From Clostridia bacterium (GTDB lineage Bacteria > Bacillota > Clostridia > Oscillospirales > CAG-272), in the NCBI GenBank assembly GCA_017466495.1, contig JAFTUB010000065.1, positions 1 through 5,691 on the forward strand: a stretch of 5,691 nt of DNA, written 5' to 3'. Position numbers and translations under genes: made by a program. Every line of letters starts with the position of its first letter. The first letter of the stretch is position 1. Shown here in pieces: positions 1 through 5,344 of this stretch. Below the pieces are notes generated by a model. It made no database searches, had not been told where the DNA came from, and was given only the letters and a program-made list of their open reading frames with translations.

Positions 1-47
1 AAAACTTTCGCAGATAAGGATTGACAAAACCCGTTACGCCCACCCCA

Positions 48-107
48 TTTTTGGAAAGTTTTTGGGGAGGGGTGTGGGGAGGGACTTTTTTCAAAAAGCC
101 CCTCCCC
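48..107 (+). repeat. Hairpin repeat, copy 1, downstream of pepT
   Basis: The unit begins with a T-rich/G-rich leader (48-67, TTTTTGGAAAGTTTTTGGGG) and ends in a long inverted repeat. The arms are 76-90 and 93-107, 14 of 15 positions pair (one A/C mismatch at 84/99), and TC lies at the centre. The leader and the central CTTTTTTCAAAAAG recur on the opposite strand at 2463-2519. It lies 9 bases beyond the pepT stop, so the pepT transcript probably ends in this structure. There is no U-tract after the stem on either strand, so it is not a textbook intrinsic terminator. It may be a REP- or MITE-like intergenic element or a transcript-end stabiliser; its function is inferred. Confidence 0.7.
64..83 (+). 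other. Potential G-quadruplex motif
   Basis: Four G-runs lie at 64-67, 69-72, 76-79 and 81-83, separated by loops of 1, 3 and 1 bases (A, TGT, A). This fits the general rule for an intramolecular G-quadruplex. The G-rich strand is the plus strand, which is the template strand for the minus-strand pepT transcript. The last two G-runs also form the 5' arm of the hairpin at 76-107, so the two structures would compete. Whether it folds in the cell is unknown. Confidence 0.45.
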
Positions 108-116
108 GCGGCCTGC

Positions 117-1340
117 TTATTCTTTCCCAAACAGAACAGCGAGATTGACCAGTACCTGCACCATTTTCTCCAGCGACTGCACGGGGATGAACTCGTGGAT
201 GCCGTGGAAGTTGGCGCCGCCGGTGGAGAGGTTGGGGCAGGGGAGACCCTCCCAGGAGAGGCGTGCGCCGTCGGTGCCCCCGCGGATGGGGACGGTGACG
301 GGCTCCACCCCGGCCTGGGCCATGGCGGCCTCGGCCCGGTGGATCAGCTCCATGTGGGGAAGGATCTTTTCCTTCATATTATAATAGCTGTCCCGCATGG
401 AGAGGGTGAAGGTGCCTTCCCCGTGGACGGCGTTGAGGTAGTCCACCAGCCGGGACACAAAGGCCTTACGGGCCTCGAACTTGTCCCAATCGTGGTCGCG
501 GATGATCATGTGGACGCTGGCGTCGGTGGTTTCGGCGTGGATATCGGTGACGTGATAGAAGCCCTCGTAGCCCTCGGTGTGGGCGGGTGTCTCTGCGGGG
601 GGAAGGGCGTTTACCACCTCTGCGGCCAGCAGGGCGGCGTTTTTCATCTTGTTCTTGGCGGTGCCGGGGTGGATGTTGACCCCTTTGATGTGCACGGTAG
701 CCGAGGCGGCGTTGAAGTTTTCGTATTCCAGCTCGCCCAGCTCGCCGCCGTCCACGGTGTAGGCCACCTTGGCCGGGAAGCGGGCAAAGTCAAAGTGATC
801 CGCGCCCCGTCCCACCTCCTCGTCGGGGGTAAAGCAGATGGCCACGGTGGGGTGGGACAGCTCGGGGTGAGCGAGGAGATAAGCGCAGGCGGTGACGATT
901 TCGGCCACGCCGGCTTTGTCATCGGCACCCAGTAGGGTGGTGCCGTCGGTGACAATGAGCTCCTGGCCCACATAGCGGGCGAGGTTCGGGAAGGCGGCGG
1001 CAGAGAGGCACTCGCCGTTCCCCAGGGGGATATCGCCTCCGGCATAGGACACGATGCGGGGATTCACCCCTTCTCCCGACACATCGGGGGAGGTGTCCAT
1101 GTGGGCGATGAAGCCCACGGCAGGGAGATCGGCACAGTCGGGGGTGGCGGGGAGGGTGGCGTAGACGTAGCCCTGCCCGTCCATCTCGGCGTCGGTCAGG
1201 CCCATGGCGCGGAGTTCCTCGGCAATGGCCTCCCCCAGCACCTTCTGCGATTCGGTGGTGGGGACGGTGTGGGAGGCGCTGTCGGAGGTGGTGCCGAAGG
1301 AAACATAGCGCAGGAAGCGCGAAATTACGTTGGCGGGCAT
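117..1340 (-). CDS. pepT: Peptidase T (aminotripeptidase), M20B family
   Basis: A cytoplasmic zinc metallopeptidase that removes the N-terminal residue from tripeptides. The protein is 407 residues, close to E. coli PepT at about 408. The M20 metal and catalytic motifs are all present: GFIAHMDTSPD with H80 and D82, LLGADDKAG with bridging D140 (D141 next to it), TPDEEVGRG with E174 as general base and E175, TVDGG with D197, and FHGIHEF with H382. The substrate-side motif IRGGTDGARLS is at 352-362. Residues around 205-320 form the lid/dimerisation insert typical of M20. There is no signal peptide. The ATG is chosen because AAGGAGG lies 7 bases upstream (1348-1354) and the codon overlaps the stop of the upstream PHP gene (TGATG), which indicates translational coupling. 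It is the second gene of a two-gene operon. Family assignment is very secure. Confidence 0.97.
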   Translation of the reverse strand: MPANVISRFLRYVSFGTTSDSASHTVPTTESQKVLGEAIAEELRAMGLTDAEMDGQGYVYATLPATPDCADLPAVGFIAHMDTSPDVSGEGVNPRIVSYAGGDIPLGNGECLSAAAFPNLARYVGQELIVTDGTTLLGADDKAGVAEIVTACAYLLAHPELSHPTVAICFTPDEEVGRGADHFDFARFPAKVAYTVDGGELGELEYENFNAASATVHIKGVNIHPGTAKNKMKNAALLAAEVVNALPPAETPAHTEGYEGFYHVTDIHAETTDASVHMIIRDHDWDKFEARKAFVSRLVDYLNAVHGEGTFTLSMRDSYYNMKEKILPHMELIHRAEAAMAQAGVEPVTVPIRGGTDGARLSWEGLPCPNLSTGGANFHGIHEFIPVQSLEKMVQVLVNLAVLFGKE

Positions 1341-2353
1341 CAGTTTTCCTCCTTCATCAGCTCGTCCACGAAGTAGGCGTTGGTGTAGGCCTTGTTGCCG
1401 GCAAAGTCGGTGACGGTGACCCGGACATAGACATCATCGGGAACCACGGGGAAGGTGGCCTCGTTGATGGGGGCGCCGTTCTCGCCGCGGACGGGCTTGT
1501 TGCGGCGGCTGCCCTTGCAGAGGGTGATCTCGCGGGCATCGCTGCAGGTGACGTGGAGCTGGCCGTCCTCGTACCACAGCTCGCCGATGGTGGGGCCTTC
1601 GGAGGCGTAGAAGCTGCCTTCCTCAAGGGCACGGGTGATGGTGCGGTACTCCAGCTTATCGGCGCGGATCACGGTGAAGCCGCCGAAGCGGTCGCTGTAC
1701 CCGTGGTTGTCGTCTGCTGCAATGCAGAAAATATGGCGGCCTTCACGGAGAATATCATCATACACAGCGCCATTATGATCGTCGTAGCCTGCGCAGCAGC
1801 AGGAGAAATTGCATACCTCCATGGCGCTCATACCCACATAGCCGCTGTACTGGGCATAGTTTTCCTGGGACCAGCGGGGATGGTTGTAGGTGACGAAGAA
1901 GCCGGCGTCGCGGCCCATTTTCATAATCTCGCTGATGCCCTCGTGGGAGTAGACCCGCTCGTAGTCGGGCTTGCTCTCGTCAAACTTCACCTCGTCGCGG
2001 TGCTTCAGGGCGTTGCCGAACAGGTATTTTTCCCGGTGCCAGAAAGGCATGGTGAGGTTGTCGGGCTCCAGCGCGATCATGCAGATGTGGCAGGTCTTGC
2101 AGGCGGATTTGTTCTCGATGTCGGGGGCTTTGATTTCCACCTCAAAGCTGTTGAGGGGAAGGAAATTCTCCTCGGCCAGCTCAGGATGGGGGATGAGAAT
2201 ATCGTGGTCGGTGTAGGCGATGATGGAATAGCCCTGTGCCATGTAGTCGGCCTTCATCTCCTCGGGAGACTGTCTGCCGTCCGAGACGTTGGTATGGCAG
2301 TGCAGATTGGCCTTGTAGTCATTTCCGGTTGCGGGAAGAAGATATTTACGCAT
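1340..2353 (-). CDS. PHP-domain metal-dependent hydrolase, substrate unknown
   Basis: A 337-residue protein with an N-terminal PHP (polymerase and histidinol phosphatase) domain, a fold that usually binds two or three metal ions and cleaves phosphoester bonds. Visible ligand motifs are NLHCHTNVSDG (H18, H20, D25), YTDHD (D49, H50), SFEVEI (E71), CHICM (H89), YNHPRW (H158) and AADDNHG (D215, H217). All nine PHP ligand positions therefore look intact and the protein should be catalytic. Residues from about 258 to 335 look like a beta-sandwich appendage, as seen in some stand-alone PHP proteins. There is no signal peptide, so it is probably cytoplasmic. It has an unusual number of cysteines, including C85-x2-C88-x2-C91 and C185-C186-C187. 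The ATG is supported by GAGAGG seven bases upstream and by a promoter at 2393-2421. It is co-transcribed with pepT. The substrate (nucleotide, oligonucleotide or sugar phosphate) cannot be told from sequence. Confidence 0.88.
   Translation of the reverse strand: MRKYLLPATGNDYKANLHCHTNVSDGRQSPEEMKADYMAQGYSIIAYTDHDILIPHPELAEENFLPLNSFEVEIKAPDIENKSACKTCHICMIALEPDNLTMPFWHREKYLFGNALKHRDEVKFDESKPDYERVYSHEGISEIMKMGRDAGFFVTYNHPRWSQENYAQYSGYVGMSAMEVCNFSCCCAGYDDHNGAVYDDILREGRHIFCIAADDNHGYSDRFGGFTVIRADKLEYRTITRALEEGSFYASEGPTIGELWYEDGQLHVTCSDAREITLCKGSRRNKPVRGENGAPINEATFPVVPDDVYVRVTVTDFAGNKAYTNAYFVDELMKEEN
1348..1354 (-). promoter_or_regulatory. Shine-Dalgarno for pepT inside the PHP gene 3' end
   Basis: On the minus strand this reads AAGGAGG, 7 bases before the pepT ATG. 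It lies within the last codons of the PHP gene, whose TGA shares one base with the pepT ATG. This fixes the pepT start and indicates translational coupling. Confidence 0.85.
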
Positions 2354-2360
2354 AATATTG

Positions 2361-2366
2361 CCTCTC
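2361..2366 (-). promoter_or_regulatory. Shine-Dalgarno for the PHP gene
   Basis: On the minus strand GAGAGG lies 7 bases upstream of the ATG at 2353-2351. It supports that codon as the start of the PHP-domain gene. Confidence 0.7.
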
Positions 2367-2392
2367 TTTTATCGCCAGCGGCGTTTTTTTCC

Positions 2393-2421
2393 ATTATATC
2401 ATATGGCGGAGTTTTGTGCAA
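2393..2421 (-). promoter_or_regulatory. Sigma-A promoter for the PHP-pepT operon
   Basis: Read on the minus strand, the -35 is TTGCAC (2421-2416), the spacer is exactly 17 bases, and the -10 is TATAAT (2398-2393). The -35 matches the consensus in 5 of 6 positions and the -10 in all 6. Transcription should start near 2386, leaving a leader of about 33 bases. The leader holds a small CGCC-GCT-GGCG hairpin just upstream of the Shine-Dalgarno. No GTTAG-N6-CTAAC operator overlaps this promoter, so the operon is probably not under the same control as feo. Confidence 0.8.
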
Positions 2422-2438
2422 GTGTTTTGTGGGGAAAT

Positions 2439-2464
2439 GGCGGGGCTCCGCCCCATGCCCCGCC
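2439..2464. repeat. GC-rich stem-loop with alternative pairing, abutting the hairpin repeat
   Basis: GGCGGGGC (2439-2446) pairs perfectly with GCCCCGCC (2457-2464). A shorter alternative pairs GGGGC (2442-2446) with GCCCC (2450-2454) around a TCC loop. The right arm shares two bases (2463-2464) with the neighbouring 15-bp inverted repeat, so the two hairpins cannot both be fully formed. No equivalent is seen beside copy 1 of the repeat. Confidence 0.6.
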
Positions 2465-2519
2465 AAAGGCCCTTTTTGAAAAAAGGGCCTTTGGAATCCC
2501 CAAAAACTTTTCCAAAAAA
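2463..2519 (-). repeat. Hairpin repeat, copy 2, in the divergent intergenic region
   Basis: A perfect 15-bp inverted repeat (2463-2477 with 2480-2494, two-base centre) is followed by CCCCAAAAACTTTTCCAAAA at 2498-2517. Read on the minus strand it has the same order as copy 1: a TTTTTGGAAA(A)GTTTTTGGGG leader, then a hairpin centred on CTTTTTTCAAAAAG. The outer stem bases differ from copy 1 (GGGGAGGG against CCAAAGGC) yet both stems pair. It lies between the diverging PHP and feoA promoters, where a terminator would serve no gene, so a dispersed intergenic repeat is more likely. Neither strand has a U-tract after the stem. Confidence 0.72.
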
Positions 2520-2594
2520 GAACAAGCTTAAATTTTGGGGGTTGTGCGGAGTTTGGGTGGGCAAACAAATTTGTGCAGATTGCTTTTTGTGGGG
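2520..2594. other. Intergenic stretch with little recognisable content
   Basis: This lies between the hairpin repeat and the first palindromic operator. The only structure seen is a 10-base palindrome, ACAAATTTGT (2565-2574). No convincing promoter, RNA gene or ORF with a ribosome binding site is visible. Confidence 0.5.
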
Positions 2595-2595
2595 G

Positions 2596-2611
2596 GTTAG
2601 TTTTCGCTAAC
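2596..2611. promoter_or_regulatory. Palindromic operator, copy 1 (upstream site)
   Basis: GTTAG-TTTTCG-CTAAC is a perfect 5+5 inverted repeat with a 6-base spacer. It matches the half-sites and spacing of the palindromes at 2694 and 3024. It lies 98 bases upstream of the site at the feoA start point and does not overlap a visible promoter, so it may be an auxiliary site. It is the weakest of the three because the symmetry does not extend further out. Confidence 0.6.
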
Positions 2612-2656
2612 TGCGTGGTGAAGATACACGAAATTACAGAAAATGGAAAAAAATAA

Positions 2657-2685
2657 TTGACAATCGGCCAAAAATCGTCTATAAT
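2657..2685 (+). promoter_or_regulatory. Consensus sigma-A promoter for feoA
   Basis: TTGACA (2657-2662), a 17-base spacer and TATAAT (2680-2685) give a perfect match to the housekeeping promoter consensus in both hexamers and spacing. The start point should fall near 2692-2694, at the left edge of the palindrome at 2694-2709. Such a strong promoter with an operator at +1 suggests high expression on derepression, with control by repressor binding. Confidence 0.9.
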
Positions 2686-2693
2686 ATAGTTCG

Positions 2694-2709
2694 GTTAGTT
2701 GATACTAAC
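2694..2709. promoter_or_regulatory. Palindromic operator, copy 2 (feoA start-site operator)
   Basis: GTTAGT-TGAT-ACTAAC is a perfect 6+6 inverted repeat that begins 8 bases after the -10 box and therefore covers the predicted transcription start. Bound protein would block promoter opening or escape. The half-site resembles the GTTAG/CTAAC core of DtxR/IdeR-type iron boxes, but the central spacing is wider than the classic DtxR box. The regulator encoded at 5345 is the likely ligand; this is inference. Confidence 0.78.
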
Positions 2710-2739
2710 TGTAAATTCAGTCGGGGAAAGGAGCTTACG

Positions 2740-2952
2740 ATGAATCTGAGAGAAGCACAGGACGGCAAGGAATATATCATAAGCCGAATTGAAACCGATG
2801 ACGAAGAGCTCAACGCCTTTCTGTTTTCCCTTGGCTGTTACAGCGGGGAGGCCATCACGGTGGTGCGCCATCTCAAAGGCGGCTGCGTGGTTGCCATCAA
2901 GGACGGCAGATACAATATGGATAATCAGCTTGCTGAAGCGATCATGATATAA
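2740..2952 (+). CDS. feoA: FeoA, ferrous iron transport accessory protein
   Basis: A 70-residue cytoplasmic protein with the size and pattern of FeoA, an SH3-like beta-barrel that partners FeoB in Fe(II) uptake. The N-terminal half (LREAQDGKEYIISRIETDDEE) matches the first strands and the turn into the short helix. The middle LGCYSGEAITVVRHLKGG (31-48) is the characteristic L-G-x-x-x-G-x-x-I/V-x-V segment. The C-terminus DGRYNMDNQLAEAIMI corresponds to the usual final strand and short helix. The ATG is set by AAAGGAG at 2727-2733, six bases upstream. It has a consensus promoter with an operator at the start point. The 140-base gap before feoB is long for this operon type and holds another operator. 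Confidence 0.92.
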   Translation: MNLREAQDGKEYIISRIETDDEELNAFLFSLGCYSGEAITVVRHLKGGCVVAIKDGRYNMDNQLAEAIMI

Positions 2953-3021
2953 TTTCTTGGCCATGGAAAGTTCATCGCGGAGAACACACCTCTCCTCAGC
3001 AAGCTGGTTATTTTTCCCCGT

Positions 3022-3041
3022 CGGTTAGTTGACGCTAACCG
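3022..3041. promoter_or_regulatory. Palindromic operator, copy 3 (between feoA and feoB)
   Basis: CGGTTAG-TTGACG-CTAACCG is a perfect 7+7 inverted repeat with a 6-base spacer, the most symmetrical of the three. The stretch 3021-3043 matches 2691-2713 at 20 of 23 positions. It lies 52 bases upstream of the feoB ATG. The only promoter-like elements close by are TTGACG inside the palindrome and AT-rich -10-like bases near 3042-3062, none with good spacing. It may control a weak internal feoB promoter or act as a roadblock on read-through from feoA. Confidence 0.75.
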
Positions 3042-3092
3042 TATAACAACCCGAATTTATATCCGAAAGGATCAAAATAAGGAGGACATCTC

Positions 3093-5096
3093 ATGAGAAT
3101 TGCCCTGACAGGGAATCCCAACTCAGGCAAGACCACCATGTACAACGCCCTGACCGGCCGCAACGAAAAGGTAGGCAACTGGGCGGGGGTAACGGTAGAC
3201 AAAAAAGAGCATCCCATCAAAAAGGCATATGCAGGCAGCGAGCAGCTGATCGCCGTTGACCTGCCCGGCGCGTACTCCATGTCGCCCTTCACCAGCGAAG
3301 AGAGCATCACCAGCTCCTACGTCAGACAGGAAAACCCCGATGTGATCATCAACATCGTGGATGCCACCAACCTCTCCCGCAGTCTGTTTTTCACCACCCA
3401 GCTGCTGGAGCTGGGCGTTCCCGTGGTGGTTGCCCTCAACAAGAGCGACCTCAACGAAAAGAAGGGCAACAGGATTGATGCCGATGCGCTGTCGGCAAAG
3501 CTTGGCTGCCCGGTTGTCGCCACCACCGCAACCTCCGCCGACGGGCTGAAGGCCGTGGTTGAAGCTGCCGCTGCGGCATCCGGCAAGGCACAGTCTTCTC
3601 CCTATCATCAGGGCGAGATCGACCTCACCGATAACGCTGCCGTAGAAGCTGCCGACCGCAAGCGTTTCGAATTTGTAAACGGCATTGTAAAGTCTGTGGA
3701 AAACCGCAAGGTGCTCACCCGGGATAAGAACATCGGCGACAAGATTGACGCGGTGCTCACCAACAAGTGGCTGGGCATTCCGATCTTCGCGGTGGTTATG
3801 TTCCTTGTGTTCCAAATTTCCCAGGTTTGGGTGGGCACGCCCATTGCAGACCTGCTTGTGGGCTGGCTGGAAGCCTTCCAGGGATGGGTAGGCGAACTGC
3901 TCGCAGACGCTTCCCCCCTTCTTTCCGCGATTCTCGTTGACGGTGTCATCGGCGGTGTGGTAGCCGTTGTGGGCTTCCTGCCTCTCGTTATGGTGATGTA
4001 CTTCCTCATCGCCCTTCTCGAGGACTGCGGGTATATGTCCCGCGTTGCGGTTGTGCTTGATCCCATTTTCAAGAAGGTCGGTCTTTCCGGCAAGTCGGTG
4101 ATTCCCTTTGTCATCACCATCGGCTGTGCCGTTCCCGGCATCATGGCCAGCCGCACCATCCGCAACGAGCGCGAGCGCCGAGCTACCGCCATGCTGGCGC
4201 CCTTCATGCCCTGCGGTGCGAAGATCCCCGTTATCGCCCTCTTTGCCGGTGCGTTCTTCGATGACGCAGGCTGGGTCAGCACTTTGATGTACCTCTCCGG
4301 TATTGTACTTATTTTTCTCGGCGCTCTGCTTGTCAACAAGATCGCCGGCTACAAGGCAAGAAAGTCCTTCTTCATCATTGAGCTTCCCGAGTACAAGGCT
4401 CCCTCCCTCTGGGGCGCATTCAAGTCCATGTGCAGCCGCGGCTGGGCGTACATTGTCAAGGCGGCCACCATCATCCTCCTCTGCAACATGGCCGTTCAGC
4501 TCATGCAGACCTTCACCTGGAGCTTTGCTGTGGCTGAGTCTGCGGATCAGTCCATCCTCGCTTCCATTGCATCTCCCTTCGCGTACCTCCTCGTTCCGAT
4601 TGTTGGCGTTCTCTCCTGGCAGCTTGCAGCAGCAGCTGTTACCGGGTTCATCGCAAAGGAAAACGTCGTCGGCACGCTGGCCGTTTGCTTCGTGGGTCTT
4701 GAGAACCTCATCGATACGGAAGAACTTGCCCTCATGGAAGGCGCAGGTGCTGAAGTTGCCGGCATCATGGCCATCACCAAGGTTGCGGCTCTCGCTTACC
4801 TGATGTTCAACCTCTATACGCCGCCCTGCTTCGCCGCCATCGGTGCCATGAACGCCGAAATGAAGAGCGCAAAATGGGTTTGGGGCGGTATCGGTCTCCA
4901 GCTCGCAACCGGCTACACCGTGGCTTACCTTGTTTACACCATCGGTACCATCGTTACCGGCGTCACGCTGAACGTCGTCGCAGCAATCGCAGGCCTCGCT
5001 GCCGTTCTCTCCATGGCGGGTGCGATCATTGCCATCATCAACAATACCAACCAAAAGCTCAAGGCGGAGTACGCCCTGAGCGCAGCAGGAAAATAA
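3093..5096 (+). CDS. feoB: FeoB, GTP-dependent ferrous iron permease
   Basis: A 667-residue inner-membrane Fe(II) transporter. The N-terminal G domain shows G1 GNPNSGKTT (7-15), G2 Thr34 in GVTVDKKE, G3 DLPG (57-60), G4 NKSD (116-119) and a probable G5 near 146-150. A helical spacer follows to about 225. Membrane segments begin at about 228-245 and continue to about 650. The two Gate regions are recognisable, including GCAVPGIMASRTI (C345), LAPFMPCGAKIPV (C374) and YTPPCFAAIGA (C579), the conserved cysteines of the family. The length is normal for a Firmicutes FeoB, shorter than the 773 residues of E. coli. The start is fixed by AAGGAGG at 3079-3085, seven bases before ATG. It follows feoA and is followed 9 bases later by the Cys-rich accessory gene. 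No damage is seen. Confidence 0.98.
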   Translation: MRIALTGNPNSGKTTMYNALTGRNEKVGNWAGVTVDKKEHPIKKAYAGSEQLIAVDLPGAYSMSPFTSEESITSSYVRQENPDVIINIVDATNLSRSLFFTTQLLELGVPVVVALNKSDLNEKKGNRIDADALSAKLGCPVVATTATSADGLKAVVEAAAAASGKAQSSPYHQGEIDLTDNAAVEAADRKRFEFVNGIVKSVENRKVLTRDKNIGDKIDAVLTNKWLGIPIFAVVMFLVFQISQVWVGTPIADLLVGWLEAFQGWVGELLADASPLLSAILVDGVIGGVVAVVGFLPLVMVMYFLIALLEDCGYMSRVAVVLDPIFKKVGLSGKSVIPFVITIGCAVPGIMASRTIRNERERRATAMLAPFMPCGAKIPVIALFAGAFFDDAGWVSTLMYLSGIVLIFLGALLVNKIAGYKARKSFFIIELPEYKAPSLWGAFKSMCSRGWAYIVKAATIILLCNMAVQLMQTFTWSFAVAESADQSILASIASPFAYLLVPIVGVLSWQLAAAAVTGFIAKENVVGTLAVCFVGLENLIDTEELALMEGAGAEVAGIMAITKVAALAYLMFNLYTPPCFAAIGAMNAEMKSAKWVWGGIGLQLATGYTVAYLVYTIGTIVTGVTLNVVAAIAGLAAVLSMAGAIIAIINNTNQKLKAEYALSAAGK

Positions 5097-5105
5097 ACGA
5101 AAAAT

Positions 5106-5282
5106 ATGGAAAATGTCATTGTCATCCTCATTCTGGCGGCCATTGCCGCCGCGGCGGTTTGGTATATCGTTCGGGCCAAGCGGCGCGGGGAGAAGTGCAT
5201 CGGCTGTTCCTGCTCCCGGCAATGCGGCGGGCAGTGCGGATGCGGCTCCGGAAAGCCGGATAAGGGGCAGAGCCGCAAATAA
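5106..5282 (+). CDS. FeoB-associated Cys-rich membrane protein
   Basis: A 58-residue protein with one membrane helix at about residues 3-23 (VIVILILAAIAAAAVWYIV), a basic patch RAKRRGEK (24-30), then a Cys-rich tail with six cysteines: C31, C34, C36, C40, C44 and C46, in the order C-x2-C-x-C-x3-C-x3-C-x-C. This is the layout of the small FeoB-associated Cys-rich proteins found after feoB in many Firmicutes. The positive-inside rule puts the Cys tail in the cytoplasm, where it could hold or hand on iron at the exit of FeoB; that role is inferred. It starts 9 bases after the feoB stop. The nearest Shine-Dalgarno-like AGGA (5087-5090) is 15 bases away, too far to be ideal, so translation probably depends on coupling to feoB. 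Confidence 0.88.
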   Translation: MENVIVILILAAIAAAAVWYIVRAKRRGEKCIGCSCSRQCGGQCGCGSGKPDKGQSRK

Positions 5283-5291
5283 AACGAAAAG

Positions 5292-5327
5292 AAAAAGGGG
5301 TGTGGCCTCGGGTCACATCCCCTTTTT
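5292..5327 (+). terminator. Intrinsic terminator after the feo genes
   Basis: A stem of AAAAAGGGG-TGTG with CAC-A-TCCCCTTTTT, with one bulged base, is extended by GCC/GGT pairing around a TCG loop and ends in a run of five T. It begins 9 bases after the stop codon of the Cys-rich protein gene. The A-run on the left arm could make it act in both directions. It separates the feo structural genes from the downstream regulator. Confidence 0.85.
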
Positions 5328-5333
5328 GAGGAC

Positions 5334-5338
5334 GGAGG
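5334..5338 (+). promoter_or_regulatory. Shine-Dalgarno that sets the TTG start of the regulator
   Basis: GGAGG lies 6 bases before TTG at 5345-5347. The next candidate start in this frame, GTG at 5357, is 18 bases away, so TTG is preferred. Confidence 0.75.
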
Positions 5339-5344
5339 TCAGTT

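Noticed and set aside
21..26. TTGACA resembling a -35 box near the left edge
   Set aside because: No TATAAT-like hexamer lies 16-18 bases downstream, and no plus-strand gene follows.
76..107. Copy 1 hairpin as an ordinary intrinsic terminator of pepT
   Set aside because: There is no U-tract after the stem on the minus strand, and a related copy occurs where no gene ends, so a repeat element fits better, although it may still affect the transcript end.
21..935. Plus-strand open frame antisense to pepT
   Set aside because: It overlaps the well-supported pepT gene, is Gly/Val/His-rich without domain features, and would have to be read through the hairpin repeat.
1553..2479. Plus-strand open frame antisense to the PHP gene
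   Set aside because: It is a shadow of the PHP-domain gene, lacks a ribosome binding site, and would extend through the PHP promoter and the hairpin repeat.
2565..2574. ACAAATTTGT palindrome as another operator
   Set aside because: A single short AT-rich palindrome with no second copy and no promoter overlap; it may be chance.
2970..3015. Possible terminator or attenuator after feoA (GGAGA/TCTCC hairpin and a later T-run)
   Set aside because: The stem is only 5 bp with a 7-base loop, and the T-run at 3010-3015 is too far from it to form a convincing intrinsic terminator.
3123..5222. Long minus-strand open frame (699 codons) antisense to feoB
   Set aside because: It mirrors the codon bias of feoB, has a composition rich in His, Asp and Gly with no recognisable domain, and has no ribosome binding site support. 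FeoB on the plus strand is unmistakable.
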